DNA from: Atriophallophorus winterbourni | Lineage: Eukaryota > Platyhelminthes > Trematoda > Plagiorchiida > Microphallidae | Direction: 5' to 3' | Assembly (NCBI GenBank): GCA_013407085.1 | Contig: JACCGJ010014089.1 | Span: 20,657 to 84,656, forward strand | Length of the DNA stretch: 64,000 bases | Shown: in pieces, positions 29,470 through 42,560 of the stretch | Layout: the number at the start of each line of letters is the position of its first letter | Numbering within the stretch: the first letter of the stretch is position 1 | Position numbers and translations under genes: made by a program | The notes under the pieces: generated by a model | Told to the model about the DNA's origin: nothing | Databases searched by the model: none | The model's input: the letters and a program-made list of their open reading frames with translations, nothing else

Positions 29470-30480
29470 ATGAACGCTACAAACTTTATTGATTGTTTAT
29501 ATACAAACACACAAAGTCTATCTAGCAAATTTTTGAACCAAACAGCTTACACCCCGTCATTACTCATAAAAAACACAATTAAATGCATCTACACGAACGC
29601 AAACAGCCTGATCAATAAGCTGCACGAACTCTCCGAGATTTGTGATGAAACGAACCCAGACATAGTTGCCATAACAGAAACGTGGTTCACTACCTCGTTT
29701 TCTGATCTAGAACTCTCTTTACCAAGCATGTCTTTATTTCGACGTGACCGTTTGAGGGATGGCGGAGGAGCAGCACTCTACTGCAAACAATCATTTATTT
29801 GCAGAGTTATGAATGACCAAAATCTGGATATACTTGACACGCTTTGGTGTTCTATAACTCTTACTTCTGGTGACCAGTGCGTTATTGGAGTGATTTACCG
29901 TTCTCCAACCGCGAACTTCGACCTGAACAATAAACTGATTACTGCTTTGCAATATGTAACAACGCGATATAACACTCAAATTTTGATAATGGGAGACTTC
30001 AAACTTCTCCAGCTTTATAACCGTGATGATCATACACAGGAGACATTTGAACATGAAATTCGGGCAGTCTTGGATTACACACCACTCTATAACCACGTTA
30101 TGATTTACTCGTATGAGGGGAGCTGACAGGCCGTCTACCTTGGACTTAATACTTACATCTGATCCCACAGCTGTTGAGAATATTGTTTATAAACCGCCGA
30201 TCGGACGAAGCGATCACGTTGTCCTAGAATTCTACTACCTTTGTAGTGCTAGGCGCAAATTTGACGGAATGAAATGCTTCAGGAGGGTAAACTACCGTAC
30301 CCTTTGTGCAGAGCTTCAAAGCATTAGTTTAATACAGTTGGATTACTCCGATTCAGACAGTCATTTGCGGTCTCTACTACAACACCTGAAACTTATATTA
30401 GAGAAACATTCAAACCTCGTCCCGAAGAAAAATTATCGACGTAACAAATTTAAGCTACCTAGCAGGACCAAAAGTGGATG
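29470..30480 (+). pseudogene. CR1 ORF2 endonuclease
   Basis: Endonuclease with IKCIYTNANSLINKL, DIVAITETWF (catalytic Glu), RDGGGAALYC, GVIYRSP and ILIMGDFKLLQ, where the usual Asn of GDFN is Lys. A frameshift near 30115 leads to RPSTLDLILTS and GRSDHVVLEFYYLC, the terminal SDH motif. A second N-terminal-like peptide, IDCLYTNTQSL, precedes the normal one by about 30 codons, an apparent internal duplication. Another frame break occurs at 30480. Confidence 0.8.
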
Positions 30481-32331
30481 AAACAAATGGCAGTAGCGTG
30501 GAAGTTTCACAAGGCTACCAACACAGCTGATTTTTGGGCACAATTTACACGACTGAGAAACAAAATTATCAGCTTGAATCGAGATGATAAACAAGCGTTC
30601 CAATCGCAATTGATTACTCAGATGCACCAGAATCCGAAGCTCTTGTATAGACTTGTAAACGATAGAACAAAAATTAAACCAGGAGTCTTTGCCCTGAAAA
30701 ATTCGTCCGGCTTCACAAAATCCGTTGAACAAACCGCTGATTTGTTAGCAGACTTTTATGCTGGAGTATTTGCACCAAAATCCACAGAGCACGAACAGGA
30801 ACCAAGCGTTCGTTATGATCGTCCCACTCTGAGTGAAATAATAATTACTCCGATGGTGGTTGCGCAGCACTTAAGAAAGTTAAACGCAAAGAAATCTCCG
30901 GGACCAGACGAAATTTCACCGAAGCTCCTCAAAAACTGTCATGCGCAGCTCTCGGGACCTTTGTCTCGTCTGTTTAGCGAATTGCTTCAAGTCGGAATGG
31001 TACCAATTGATTGGAAGCTGGGAATAATTACACCAATTTACAAAAGTGGATGCCGTTCTGAAGTAAAAAATTACAGGCCTGTGACATTGCTGTCTTCGGT
31101 TTCAAAGGTTTTTGAGCGCATAATCACTGCAGAAGTAGTGCGCCACCTGGAATCAAACGGACTCTTGACAATTGCCCAGCACGGATTTCGCAGAAACCGC
31201 TCTTGTCTAACTAATTTGCTGACATGTTTGGACGACTGGACTAGTGTAGTGGACGCTGGAGGCAGTATTCTTGCATGCTACCTAGACATTTCTAAAGCTT
31301 TTGACAGAGTTGATCACAACTTACTGCTGAACAAGCTAAAGAAACACGGTATTGCTGGAGCACTGTATGACTTGTTGTGAGACTATCTCGGTATACTATC
31401 GAAGGAAATCGACGTCACTAGCGGTGTTCCACAGGGATCCGTGCTTGGACCGATACTGTTTCTGATCTATATGAATGACCTGCCAAGACCACGCGGCAGT
31501 AAGATGGTTCTGTTCGCAGATGACATAAAGAATATAGAAAAAAATCAGCGTTGCCGAGGATTGCAGCGTGCTACAAAGTGACTTGGATGTTGTGAAAATG
31601 TGGTTATCTGAAAATAACCTACCGCTAAACATGCAGAAGTCTCAAATCATGCACATTAGTTGTGTGCTAAGATTTTCTCATTCATACAAGCTTGGCAACA
31701 ATATCCTGGAGAACACCAAAGAAGAAAAAGACCTGGGTGTCTGGATTTGCGGTAGCCTGAAAAATGGTCTACAATGCGAAGCCGTTTACAAACGCGCGTC
31801 TCGGATGCTCGGTGTGTTAAGGCGGATATTCGGACGTTTTTCCCAGAGCTGTTTTTCTCTGATGATGAACACGTACATACACCCGCTTACTGATTACGCT
31901 TCACAAGCATGGACTCCATGGCTTCAAAAAGACATTTCACTATTGGATCGCATATACCACAAAGCCTCAAAGTTGGTCATTGGGCTCGAAAACCTACCAT
32001 TCGCTGACCGACTAAGTAAACTGAAGCTGGGGACGCTTGCACAAAGGAGACTGCGAGCCGACCTCCTCCTCACATTCGAAGTCCTTAACAGTGTTTCCCA
32101 CCCTTTGGATATACTATTTCACCGACGAACATCCAGCAACAACCGCGGTCACAACTGCAAGTTGGAAATACCCCACTGCAATCCGAAATGTCGCAGGTAT
32201 TTTTATTCTGTGCGTATTTGTTTCGCTTAGAATTCACTGCCAGTCAATTTGGTAAGCTCAAACACTTTTTCTATATTTAAATTGAAACTAGACGATTTCC
32301 TGAGAGCCAATCCAAATTATGCCCCAAACTA
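30478..32331 (+). pseudogene. CR1 ORF2 reverse transcriptase and C-terminus
   Basis: RT with KKSPGPDEISPKLLK, WKLGIITPIYKSGC, YRPVTLLSSVSKVFER, AQHGFRRNRSCLTNLL, YLDISKAFDRVDHNLL (motif A), a TGA at 31378-31380, TSGVPQGSVLGPILFLIYM (motif B) and MVLFADDIK (catalytic box near 31510). A frameshift follows the FADD box, then KDLGVWICG, RMLGVLRRIFGRFS and DYASQAWTPWL, ending CRRYFYSVRICFA at 32230 and a tail to 32331. Residues around the active site are intact. Confidence 0.85.
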
Positions 32332-32480
32332 TTAATAGTCTATCGTTACCAGAATTATTTTGATTTTGAAATGTTTCTACACACATATACACATATACAC
32401 TTGTACCTATAGTTCAACTGCATGGTTATTTTAAAGTAATTGCTTTTTCAACCATAAAATCTTGATAAAGTTTGGTTTTA

Positions 32481-33484
32481 TGTTTTAAATTCAAGCAACA
32501 AGGATTTTCGGTACAAGCCCGTAAGTTTACCGTCACCTACTTTGGGGCATCCGTTATTAACAAGCTATTGAAAATAAATACCCAAACCTATATTTTCGGC
32601 GGTCATTGAACTTCCTATAACAAATTGAAATTCCAATTTCGCACCTCAAGTCTCTAATATAGAATTTAATTGGGAGCACATTTTTACAAGATGGAATATT
32701 GCGTCATACTTTTTTATTTATCTACCGCCTTGACCGAAATAGATTTTCAATGTAATCCATAATTCGGCTGACTAAATATGATTTCAACTGAATAGTATCT
32801 TATAAGCACTGGGGTATATAAGGCGAATATTGTTCTTCAATTCGCATCGCCAGTTTCGTCTTCGTTCTCTTAGCGTTTTTTCAAAGCAAACTTCTCACTT
32901 AACAGTCTCTTATATATTACTTCATATTGTGTACTGTTCACCCGCTTGTTTCAAAAGACTGTGTTACGAAAACGTTGCATCACGATCATTTCAAGCACAA
33001 GCTGTAATCCTTATGAGGATATTATTTATAAAAAAACTTGAAACAACAATTTTTCCTCTTCCGATCGGATCATAAATACCATCTCATTGATAATTCTTAC
33101 TTGATGCCTGAGGATCTACTTAAATGTCAACCTACCTAAAAGACTCGTTCAAAACAGGTCAAACTACCTCCTAGAATGTCATTATATCTGAGGTCATTTA
33201 TTCCAATAACGACACCTTTGTCAAATGGAATTGATTTGTGAACAATTACTACCTAATTTATCTCGTTGATGTGATGTCTATATTTTCAGTATATATTTTA
33301 TTCTTTCATGTGTAACTTGTACGGTATTCGTTTATTTAACACTGATCTCAAGTTGAAATTTCGAAAATTTTAGAATGAATATTTTTCCTTTTCTTCTTTC
33401 GCTCATAATTATTTTATCGAATTTTGTAACGTCGACTCTAAGTGCTCCTCTTTTTCCGCTTGATAAACGCTGTCGAGTCATCTC
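32481..33484. other. Intron-like DNA, no recognised feature
   Basis: AT-rich kilobase between two CR1 copies. The frame at 32830-33075 is not supported by any motif. Confidence 0.4.
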
Positions 33485-35440
33485 TAAATAATTGATGAAT
33501 TAGAACGTATTACGCAGGCAATCAAACATTATATAAACCAAATTAAAATTTAGGGAGGGCATTCCAAAGGAAACAAACGCGTGCACAATAAAATTATCGG
33601 CGAAAGCTGATACGGGTGTGGGGAATTTTAGTGTCGCTGAGTGGCTGCGTGTATGTCGTGAATCACGGTATTCGGAAAAATGTATTAAAGGATGATGAGG
33701 GGTATTTAATATTTGGTATGTTAGTATCACATCATTTCGACGGCTGCTTTAAAGGGGAGTAGGGAGTCTTATTTTTTGCAATCGTTCCTCGTTCGTTAGT
33801 TTCCGGAAACAACTTACGAGTTTGGTTGCACGATGGTATATTTTATCAAGCAATAGTATATCTTTTTTAACCAAGGAGTCCAAGCTTGTGATGCATGCTT
33901 CATGGTTGGATTTAAGTAGGCTTTCATGATGGTTGGCAACGTTCCTGGCGAAAATGTTCTGAAAATCCGTCTCAGCCTACATAAAAGATTGGAAGTACGT
34001 TTGTAAATTACCTCACAATGCATGCTGTTCTTCAGGCTGCTGCATACACAGAATCTAAGATCCTTTACAGTTTCGGTGCAGCTCAGCATCGTCTGCCCAG
34101 AGTAATACTGGAATGGCTTACCAATTTGCAACACCTAGCATTTTCTAAAATTGGAAGGCAACTTATTCCGTACCTATCATTCATCGAGAGCAACTAAAAC
34201 ACGTTGCAGTTGTGTACAGTCCGCAGTTGAATTTATCCGCGTCCAAAGTCTAATATCACCAGCAAAGAGAATCAACTTGCATGAGAGCGTCTCTGGTAGA
34301 TCGTAGATGTACACCAAAAAAAGTACTGGCTCGAGGACTGAACCTTGAGATAGGCCTCTAGAGGCATCAATAACTTTTGATTGTACCCCTTCGATTCCAA
34401 CGATTGACTTGCGCCCACTGAGGTAAATTTAAAGCCATACGAATAGCTGTCCGCTGATACCCATCTGCTTCAGCATTTGTAGTAGTCGAAAATAATCAAC
34501 TTGTTCAAAAGCTTTAGACATAACCAGATAGCAAGCGTGGATGCAAGTTCCTTCGTCAACCGCATGGGTCTAGTCGTTTAACACCGTCAACAAGGTTGTC
34601 AAGAATGAGCGATATTTACGGAAGCCATGCTGCACTACAAATAGCATATTTTGTGATTTCAAGTGATGAACTATTTCTTTCGTCAATATACGCTAGAGAT
34701 CTTTGGATATCACAGGAAATAGGTTGACAGGACGGTAGTTTGCAGGATCTGAACGTCTACCACCTTTGTAGATAGGTGAAATTAACCATGATTTTCACTC
34801 TGTTGGTCACTCCTTCGGTAAGAGAATCTTTAAACAATTCACATGAAAGTTCACTCAGCTGCTGGTCACAGGACTTCAGTATAGTCAGAGTGCTTCCGTC
34901 CGCTTCAGGGGATTACTTAGGGTTCATTTGACACAAATATCTTTGTATAATCGCTAAATTGATCTCGATCTCAGTCAGCTGTTGCCTGACGGTTGATGGC
35001 TGTAATGCATATGCCGATCTAATCGCTAACGGGATAAATACTTTAGCATAGAATTGAGAGAGAGCATCAGCTGTTTATTTTATGACAACGTTGATCCATT
35101 ATCATTAAGAACAGGAAAAAACCATGGTTTCACGCTAGATAGAGCATTGACAATCTGATATAACTATTAAGTATTTCCTTCTATTTTCAAATGTAGAAAG
35201 CGATGGCAAATTTGCTTGTCTACCTTGATGAGAGTGTTTACTTTGTTGCGAATTATGCAAAATGCAAAAAACATGTTCGTGAGAGTATAGAGACACACCA
35301 CCATCTTTACGTAGACGATCGTTCCGTAATAGTATGTTTGGGATAGAAAGTTCGCTTAATTGAATGTCTCATTCTTGCAAACTGGTTTTCCAGGTGTGAC
35401 TGTCTACTCCCCATATCATTAGGCTCTTAACCTACAGTTA
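33485..35440 (-). pseudogene. CR1-like element, heavily mutated, minus strand
   Basis: From the 3' end upward: SATLKFPTPVSAFADNF, CEVIYKRTSNLLCRLRRIF, RTFSPGTLPTIM, KHASQAWTPWL, then RT traces including a motif-A-like VMSKAFEQVDY on the minus strand near 34510 and GCRRYPANYRP-like text near 34750. Frames change repeatedly. The tail end shares AWTPWL and RRIF text with the 28-32 kb copy. Confidence 0.75.
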
Positions 35441-36241
35441 ATTATTTACTATTGTTGCGGACGTCTTTATTGGAATGTCTACAGCTAGCACAAGTTTATC
35501 GTTATTGTATGCATTGTAGGAAACATATTTAACAGTGACTTTGTTTAATGCTATTAATATTATCAAAACTTATGTGTTTATGACTACGCATGTAAAAAAT
35601 ATATAAATATTTTTTTTAAAATTCAAAACTAACTTCGTTACACTTGATGTTTTCCCCGTTTTCTAATCTAGGTTTCTTTGCCCGATCGTCTACTTGATCA
35701 CTGAAAACTTCAACCAGCATTTCTACAAATAATGAACGGAATTTGATGAAATAATTGACATGTTCTATGTCATGTTCTGAAAAGTTTAATAATCACCGAA
35801 TTCATTGTGCTAATTGCTAAATGATATTTTTAACGTCAGAGTAAAAATATGATATAGCGTGACCATGAATGATGGTTCAATTTTACTCGAGATATTTTCT
35901 GAAGCTACATGAGTATGTTGGGTATAATGAAATTTATTACAGAAATGCTTTTGCATGTTCTGATGAATACCAAATGTATTCAATTTCATTTCAGGTTTGG
36001 GCGCATGGCATTGTCAAAAAATCTTTGGATCTTATTCCTTGTTGAAATTATCTGATATAATCAGTGTTCAATTGAATATTCAGTGTTCAATAGTGTAAAC
36101 AGAAAATTTAAATAAGCAAACATCATCCGCATTTAGAGTAATCGAACATGATATTTATAATAGAACCGTGTAATATGTCATTCTAAATGAAGAACCTTTA
36201 ATAATATTGAAATCATGGTCTGTAATATTATGAAAACTCAC
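35441..36241. other. Intron-like DNA, no recognised feature
   Basis: AT-rich, no supported frame. Confidence 0.4.
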
Positions 36242-36286
36242 CAGTATATTTCGGCTGACCTGCCACACAAAAACTCCGAATATTTT
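36242..36286 (-). CDS. 45-nt phase-1-symmetric exon candidate
   Basis: Acceptor TTATGATTTTAG at 36287 and a consensus donor ATACTG|GTGAGT. In phase 1 it reads ENIRSFCVAGQPKYT and links in phase with the exons at 37814-38027 (ends phase 1) and 27515-27778 (starts phase 1). An open frame in the opposite phase runs further upstream to about 36507, so a longer exon is possible. Confidence 0.4.
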
Positions 36287-37813
36287 CTAAAATCATAATT
36301 ATTAAACAATATAAACCAGATTGAAGTACACAGCGTTCTTGACGTAGGATTTGTGGAAAGAATTAATGTGTTGTCACACAGAACAACAAGTTGATTTACC
36401 GTCGCTCGATGATACGATTTTGCTCCCATCAATAGCAATAACACGCAACGGGTTGAAGAGATGTTTGTACGCAAAATGTGATATGAAGATGTGAATTTGT
36501 AAGCCACAGTTGAATAATGCAGGTGTGATTAACCTGGTCAATCACATGTGTAAACACATGTAGATGGGTTAAAATCATAACCTAGACAAAAATAATCCGC
36601 TTTGCATCTGATTCCATCACATATGCACAATATCCTTGTTTTCGGGTTGTTTACACTCATAAGGTATATACATTAGGTTGTCTTGCTATGTCTCAATCAT
36701 TCATGGCCTATAAGTTTGAACTCAGTTTACCATTTCCCAAATGTTTACGGAACTCGGATAACTGTTGTATTATCCCTACCGGATAATTGCCCACATCATG
36801 AAACCGGTTGCAGGGCGGAGGTGATGAAAATGTATGTATATGTTCAAACTCATTCTAGAAAATTAATCTTAATCCAATTAGCTTTAACTCAAAGGATTTC
36901 GTTTTTAAATGCGTTCATGCATATTTTGTATTCACAGTTAAATGATATGTTTAGTAATACAAAGCATGTAGTCAAAATTGTGTCGTTGATCGTGAAAGAT
37001 GTAAAGAAATTGGAGAAAAAGGAATAAAAGTTTAAGATTTGTGTTTATATGAAAGAAGTTGTTTACAATATAATCTAAAATATCCATGTTCAATTTAACC
37101 TGATGCATCTTCTTTTCTGTTGAGAGCATTAATATCGCTATACGACATGCCCGCGTACGTTGTTATAGCCCAAATTTAGAATGTACTTTTTAAGATTCAG
37201 CTTGATAGCGGAATCTGCACCTTACAAATTAATTCCGCAATATTTATTTTAAATAAACCTATTAAACGAACAATAATTTACATTGGAAATTGGGTATAAT
37301 TTGATATAAATTAACTTAATAAATTATTCCCTAACCGACTTAAAATACTAATCTCGATTTCATTTTTTACTCACATTTGAAAATTTATTCGAAATAAATT
37401 GCCTAAGCATTTCTAAATTTGAGGAACGTAAGTTTTGTAGGCAATCCGCAATTTCACATCATACTGACGCAATAGACCTAGTAGAAGCACATTGTGTATC
37501 AGTAACCTACAATTTTAAATGCAAATATCTTTACGTATTATCTAGAAAAAAATATAAATCTGTGCATATTGTATGGACTGGATTACTGGAAGAAAAAATC
37601 ATACAGCATTTGTCCACTGGCTGTATTTGATTAGGTAACAAATTAACTAGAAACGGGTATACGTGTCACACTTATTTTCGTCTGCATTGCAAAAACATCG
37701 TTATTCTAACAAAAATATCGTAATGCTTACATTTGGAAAAACTCTCATAAACTTTCTCTAAATTGCACAGGCTCTAGTAAACATGGAAGATACTTAACGC
37801 CATACAAACTTAC

Positions 37814-38027
37814 CGTATGGATAAGTCACCTTTGTTAGCGTAGTTATAGATACCATGTTTTGAGCGCGCAGTTTGTGAAGGAGTGTTTGTAGGGACGGTT
37901 GGGTTCCTTCCTTATGTGTATGATAAACTTCAAAATCATAGTATAATTTGCCGTCGTCTGTTGTTCTTCGACGTGTGAAATATGTTGCGTTAATTACGTC
38001 CAAATGTTTATGGAGGACGCGACTAAG
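37814..38027 (-). CDS. Exon candidate with RRR motif, possibly integrin alpha calf-2-like
   Basis: 214 bases between acceptor TTATTTATTTCAG and donor CATACG|GTAAGT, phase 0 to 1. Reads LSRVLHKHLDVINATYFTRR, RTTDDGKLYYDFEVYHTHKE and NMVSITTLTKVTYPY. One N-glycosylation sequon (NAT) is seen. The basic TRRR could correspond to the furin-cleaved loop in integrin alpha calf-2, but that is weak. Both splice sites are good and no other frame is open. Confidence 0.55.
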
Positions 38028-39754
38028 CTGAAATAAATAAATACAACGTAATATTGGTCATATACACACATTTTTTGTATTTCAAGCCTCAATTATACTT
38101 GTACATGTATTAATTTATTCTGAGTTTGAAGCGAGACGTCAAAACACAATTAAATCTCAGTTTAATTTAAAACTACAATTTGAAAATTCCGAAGATATAA
38201 GAGATCATTAATATTCACTAGCTTTGAAAGCATCCTTTGGCACGAAACAAGAGCATGAAGCTCCGAACTGTCCGATCACAGCAATTGAAAACCAGCAAAA
38301 ATTCGGTTTCGAGAAAGATGTATGAGGATGATTACATTTAAACCGGCCTACAAGCGAATTGACAACGTCAGGTGATAGTGAAATATAAGGGATTGGTCAA
38401 AGCCGGTAGACGGTGCATAACGTGGTGAGGGATAGAAATGAACCGATTGTAGTTCTCTTGTGTTATACCATTCGTGGATGAACAAGATTAGCGTTAGATT
38501 AATTGGCTTCGCGGTGAATCTGTATGACATTGAGAAATGCGTGTGCGTGTGAAGTGAGGGTTTGATGTGGCTAATTATTCTATCAAGTTTTTCTGAAGCC
38601 TGTGTGAACAAATAAATTGAAGTTGAAACAACACATTCGGTTTGGCCTTGCTTGACCTGAAGTAATCTTGGTTAATCCTAACCCAATATGATTTTGTATA
38701 CTGACGGTAACTCTAGTTACCACCTCAAATTTTATCCCTTAGAAATTAAACAAGCAGTCGATTGCGCAGTAGCTCCCGTCGGTAACTTTAGTGACCATGG
38801 GAGTGCACTTGTCAGGCGGTTTCTGGCATCTGATCATGGAAATTAATCATGTGTTTTTTATGCCATAATTAAACACAATAACACAAAAATGTATCCTTAT
38901 TTGTTTTTCGATTTGTGACAGAATGCTTGCATCACCATTACAGTTTTAATTTACATTTAGTTTTTGAATGTGTGTGTAAATTTCAACTGATTGATTGTTT
39001 TCAGTCTCATAAGATTTAAGAGGCAACGCTAGAGATAGCAATCAGTAGTTTTTAGCTCTACTTCGTTGCACACTGTTTCACAGACTAATACAGATCTACA
39101 CTAACTAAATGTCACTAGCAAAATAAGATGCGCTACATTATCTTACGATAAAGCGCAACGTAGTTTCCAGTTATGTTCAACAAGTTTGTTTAGCTTCGAA
39201 AGGAAAACCGATCTCATCCATTGATCTACAAAATATAATAAGAGCTCATCTGCATGCGTTTCCGTCACATTTTTCAGGGAGGAAGAGTAGAATCAGGATC
39301 CGCATGCGTATATACACAAGCAGCTGTTTTGAGCGAATTTTTTAATTTAATGCTTGAATCTCTTGTTTCTGATAGTTGCTCGTCAAATAGAAATTTTTGT
39401 TAAGATCGGATTCGAACACAATGTGTTTTTTATCATATCTTTCAAGACTTAATGCAGTTTTAAACTGTAGCGTGTGGTGGAAAGACCGAAAATGATTGCG
39501 TCAGGTCATTTTTGCTCAACAAGTGGTAGCTGGCGAACGTCTGGCGACATATCGCAACTTTCGGGTAATCGGTCCAACAATAAACACTCGTTGCACGCAC
39601 GCACATCGATTTCTTCATCACGGAGGTCAATATATCAAACGATAATCGCTTTGATGCATGAATCCATCAACGCAAGAACAGCCGATTGGTCAATGTTTTA
39701 TAGTACGCACAAGTCAAACAACAAACGCGCCTATCGTATGTAGAGATTCCACTA
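38028..39754. other. Intron-like DNA, no recognised feature
   Basis: About 1.7 kb. Short open frames (for example 38348-38611 and 39474-39743) show no family similarity. Confidence 0.4.
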
Positions 39755-40700
39755 TGCCCAATCGTGTCGATGCCTGGAGCATCTAGCTACATACTCGGAA
39801 ATGAACTGGGAAAAAGAATAATCTACTTTATTCAAGGATCAAATTATTCGATAGATTCCGCAACTAAATTCCTACAGAAAATGAGGGACGTAAATATAGA
39901 AGATGGAGCGATCATGTTCTCTTTTGATGTCGGTTACCAATACGTCGATGATACGTTCGTAATTCTAAAGATGGAAAACTTCGATGATGCGCATTTAATT
40001 GCGTCTTCCATTGAATTCAATTTACTTAAGAGACAGAATGTGACAACTGTCTACCATTTATTTGTGTAAACGTGCGAAGAACGGAACAGGAACATAGAAA
40101 CAAGCGTATACAGTAAAGGAACACAAACAGATCCAATTTGAACTATAAAAGCAAGCACTCGGCCACCCACAACCGAAGCTATTCAATCGCTCAAAAACAT
40201 AATGCAGTACCGATGAACACAAAGAAAGAAGAGGAGAAATATTTACTCAAACTCTTCCGGACGAATGGTTACCCAAAGAGTTCATCATTTGAAACATGGA
40301 CTCGTCAACCCGATCGCGTTTTAACAGCAGGAACAGCGTTAGGTTTATTGTAATATATATACTCGGAGATTACCGCCAGAATGATACCCCCAATCGGAAT
40401 TCGCTTAGCACACAAAACACCTTCGACACTGAGAAGCCAACTACTCAAGGTTAATCACACGCAGGCTAATGAGAAATGATATAATGTCGGGTACATAATC
40501 CCTTTTTCCGAATGTAGGAAATATTAAATGGGACAGACTGGAAGATGGATAGGGAACAAATATACATAAAAATAAACTGGCTACACGACGACACGAAAAC
40601 AAATCAGTAATATTGGTACTCATGAATCGAGATGGTCACGAATTCAGTAGGGATGGAACAGAGATCATCGCCAAAGGCATAACTCATCACGTTCAATGAG
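39755..40700 (+). pseudogene. Penelope-like relic, RT and thumb
   Basis: Plus-strand relic with SYILGNELGKRIIYFIQGSN, SIDSATKFLQKMRDVNIEDG, IMFSFDV, then YQYVDDTFVILKMENFD (YVDD box near 39945) and further on EEKYLLKLFRTNGYPKS (the NGYP motif of the Penelope thumb). The palm between SFDV and YVDD is deleted, so motif B is missing. Stops break the rest. Confidence 0.7.
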
Positions 40701-41129
40701 TGCTTAAGTTTTTCTAACAATCTTCACCATTCCTATTGTAATTTTAAGAAGAACTACGTTTAATATTTTATATTTGGATTTGTGTTTAGAAACTCTTGTA
40801 AATGAATACATGGATTTTATTTTAACTATATTAAGTAGAAAAGTAAGCTAGAAATATTTTTGAAAATTTTATAAATGCAAATTAACAAATATTTTCTCAA
40901 AAAACCTAACTTACTTCTTTTACATAATCCACATTTCTCGATGCGTTATGAGAAATTATCATATGATAAACTGGAATAGAACATTGTTGAATTTTAGTGC
41001 ATCAAAATTTAAAATCAGTGAAAATTTAGGTACTTAGACAATCTAATCATTTAGATTTTAAAATCATTAACTGAATATTTTCACTAAAGCCAACATTGGG
41101 TAGGCAATATAACAACTGTGCTTTAGAGG
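40701..41129. other. No recognised feature
   Basis: AT-rich spacer. Confidence 0.4.
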
Positions 41130-41240
41130 AACTTAGAACGATTGAACTAGGCACGTTTTTCACTACCTCATACTACCTCGGTACTCTACTGTACGTTTGT
41201 TCACGTATTGGCTACCGCGATACAATTTTTTATTGTCTTG
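41130..41240 (+). repeat. Possible decayed LTR end, copy 1
   Basis: TATTGGCTACCGCGATACAAT with flanks that partly match 42470-42560 (TTTTGGCTACCGCGATACAAT). The two direct copies bracket gypsy-type coding remnants, as LTRs would, but similarity is limited to a short core. Confidence 0.35.
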
Positions 41241-41289
41241 TGCGTTTTCTCCTAACTTCGTGGGACGTTATAGTTATAATCCATTTGCT

Positions 41290-41415
41290 GCAAATCGGTG
41301 AGCCTGACGTGATAAACATATCCTCCGTGTAATACAAATGGGTGAACCGATATACACGCATCTTCCGTGCAGTACACATTGATGAGCCTAAATGCACGCA
41401 TCCTGGGTGTATTTT
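41290..41415. repeat. Imperfect tandem repeat, about 40 bp unit
   Basis: Roughly three units sharing TG-GCATCCTCCGTGTAATACA-type text: ACATATCCTCCGTGTAATAC, CACGCATCTTCCGTGCAGTA and CACGCATCCTGGGTGTATTT, each separated by GTGA-CC or GATGAGCC. Confidence 0.5.
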
Positions 41416-41639
41416 TCCGATATGTCAAATTGTCCCTATTTAAATCGGAGTTGCTTTTCAAATCAATAATTTTAACTCGTTTTATCTCACTTTTTATCGG
41501 GACATAATATTCGTCACATTGCTACACTTATTGATTGATCATCCATTCATGGGTTTAAAAAAATCCAGATTCATTCTGCATGACAGACAGTTCACCGTAT
41601 TGAATGATTTTGAGCATCTCATTCAATCATTGAACAGAT

Positions 41640-42035
41640 CGGCGTAAAAGGTCCGCTACTAGATAGCCGACACCTGGATTTCGTAAGTCAATTCACCACT
41701 AACATAAGAAATATCAAAGGTGCCAAAATTCGATCTCTGACGCGCTATCTACAATGTGTGTTATACGGTTGCCATCCTGTATCGACTTCAACGAAATCGC
41801 TGAATTGCAAGCGATCGACGACGTCTGACCGAAAGCCAGTGGGTATGTTCAGCATGAAACTGTCATGGCAACCTAAAACATTTCACTTACAACCCTATGT
41901 ACATCAAATGTTATCTCAGAACCCGACATCGCCAACGAAATCGGTAACCCAGTCATCAACCATAAACGCTCACCTTCCTTCTCGGAACCCATCAGAAAAG
42001 GTCCTTACCAGATGGGCCAGACACGGCAATTAATT
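41640..42035 (+). pseudogene. Ty3/gypsy pol fragment, RNase H end to integrase start
   Basis: Frame-shifted text with KYQRCQNSISDALST, CVIRLPSCIDFNEIAELQAI and SFSEPIRKGPYQM. In gypsy elements ADALSR closes the RNase H region, followed by IDF--LAE-Q and P-PIR- before the integrase. All parts are degraded. Confidence 0.5.
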
Positions 42036-42469
42036 TATCTTCATCATCTTTGGGGATTCGGGAAATTCTCAGCAGGAACAGTGTTTTCGATCCATCTTTT
42101 TGTTTGTTGTTAAGCCTACGTATGCGCCTTCATCTACGCCTACTTGTTTTTCACAAGAGTCATGCCAGCCGAACGATTCCCGCAAGCTACGCGTTCACCC
42201 AATATGGGACGTGACGCGACTTAGTCCTCGTAGGTTTCTCGTGTATCCTGCTTTGGTCACCAACGATAATCGACTGATGCAGATGAAGTTCATTGGCTGA
42301 ATTCATAGAGAATCTTTACTGATATACTTTTTCCAGCCTGAAATTACCTTGCAACGTTTGGACCCTTCGACTGTCAATTCCCAATCAGAAGTCTCTTATG
42401 ACCAGACCTGATGGAGGTGGCTGTGCAACAAACTTGTTTTCCGGTACCTTAAATCAATTGCCGTTGACA

Positions 42470-42560
42470 TATTTTCCGTTCGCGCGTACTACGTGACTGT
42501 TTTTCGGCACCGTTGTACAAGTTTTGGCTACCGCGATACAATCTTCATTGACCTATGCAT
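42470..42560 (+). repeat. Possible decayed LTR end, copy 2
   Basis: Direct partner of 41130-41240 through GGCTACCGCGATACAAT. Confidence 0.35.

Larger units (their letters stand above)
28150..32480 (+). mobile_element. CR1-like non-LTR retrotransposon, long copy with two ORFs
   Basis: The most complete CR1 copy in the window: ORF1 with a PHD-like cysteine cluster, ORF2 with endonuclease, RT and C-terminal domain, and a 3' tail containing AACCATAAAATCTTGATAAA near 32450. It carries several frame breaks, so it is inactive. It is inserted in the presumed intron of the minus-strand host gene, in antisense orientation to it. Confidence 0.9.

Noticed and set aside
36687..37027. 114-codon plus-strand frame
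   Set aside because: No recognisable motif, no splice context and AT-driven composition.
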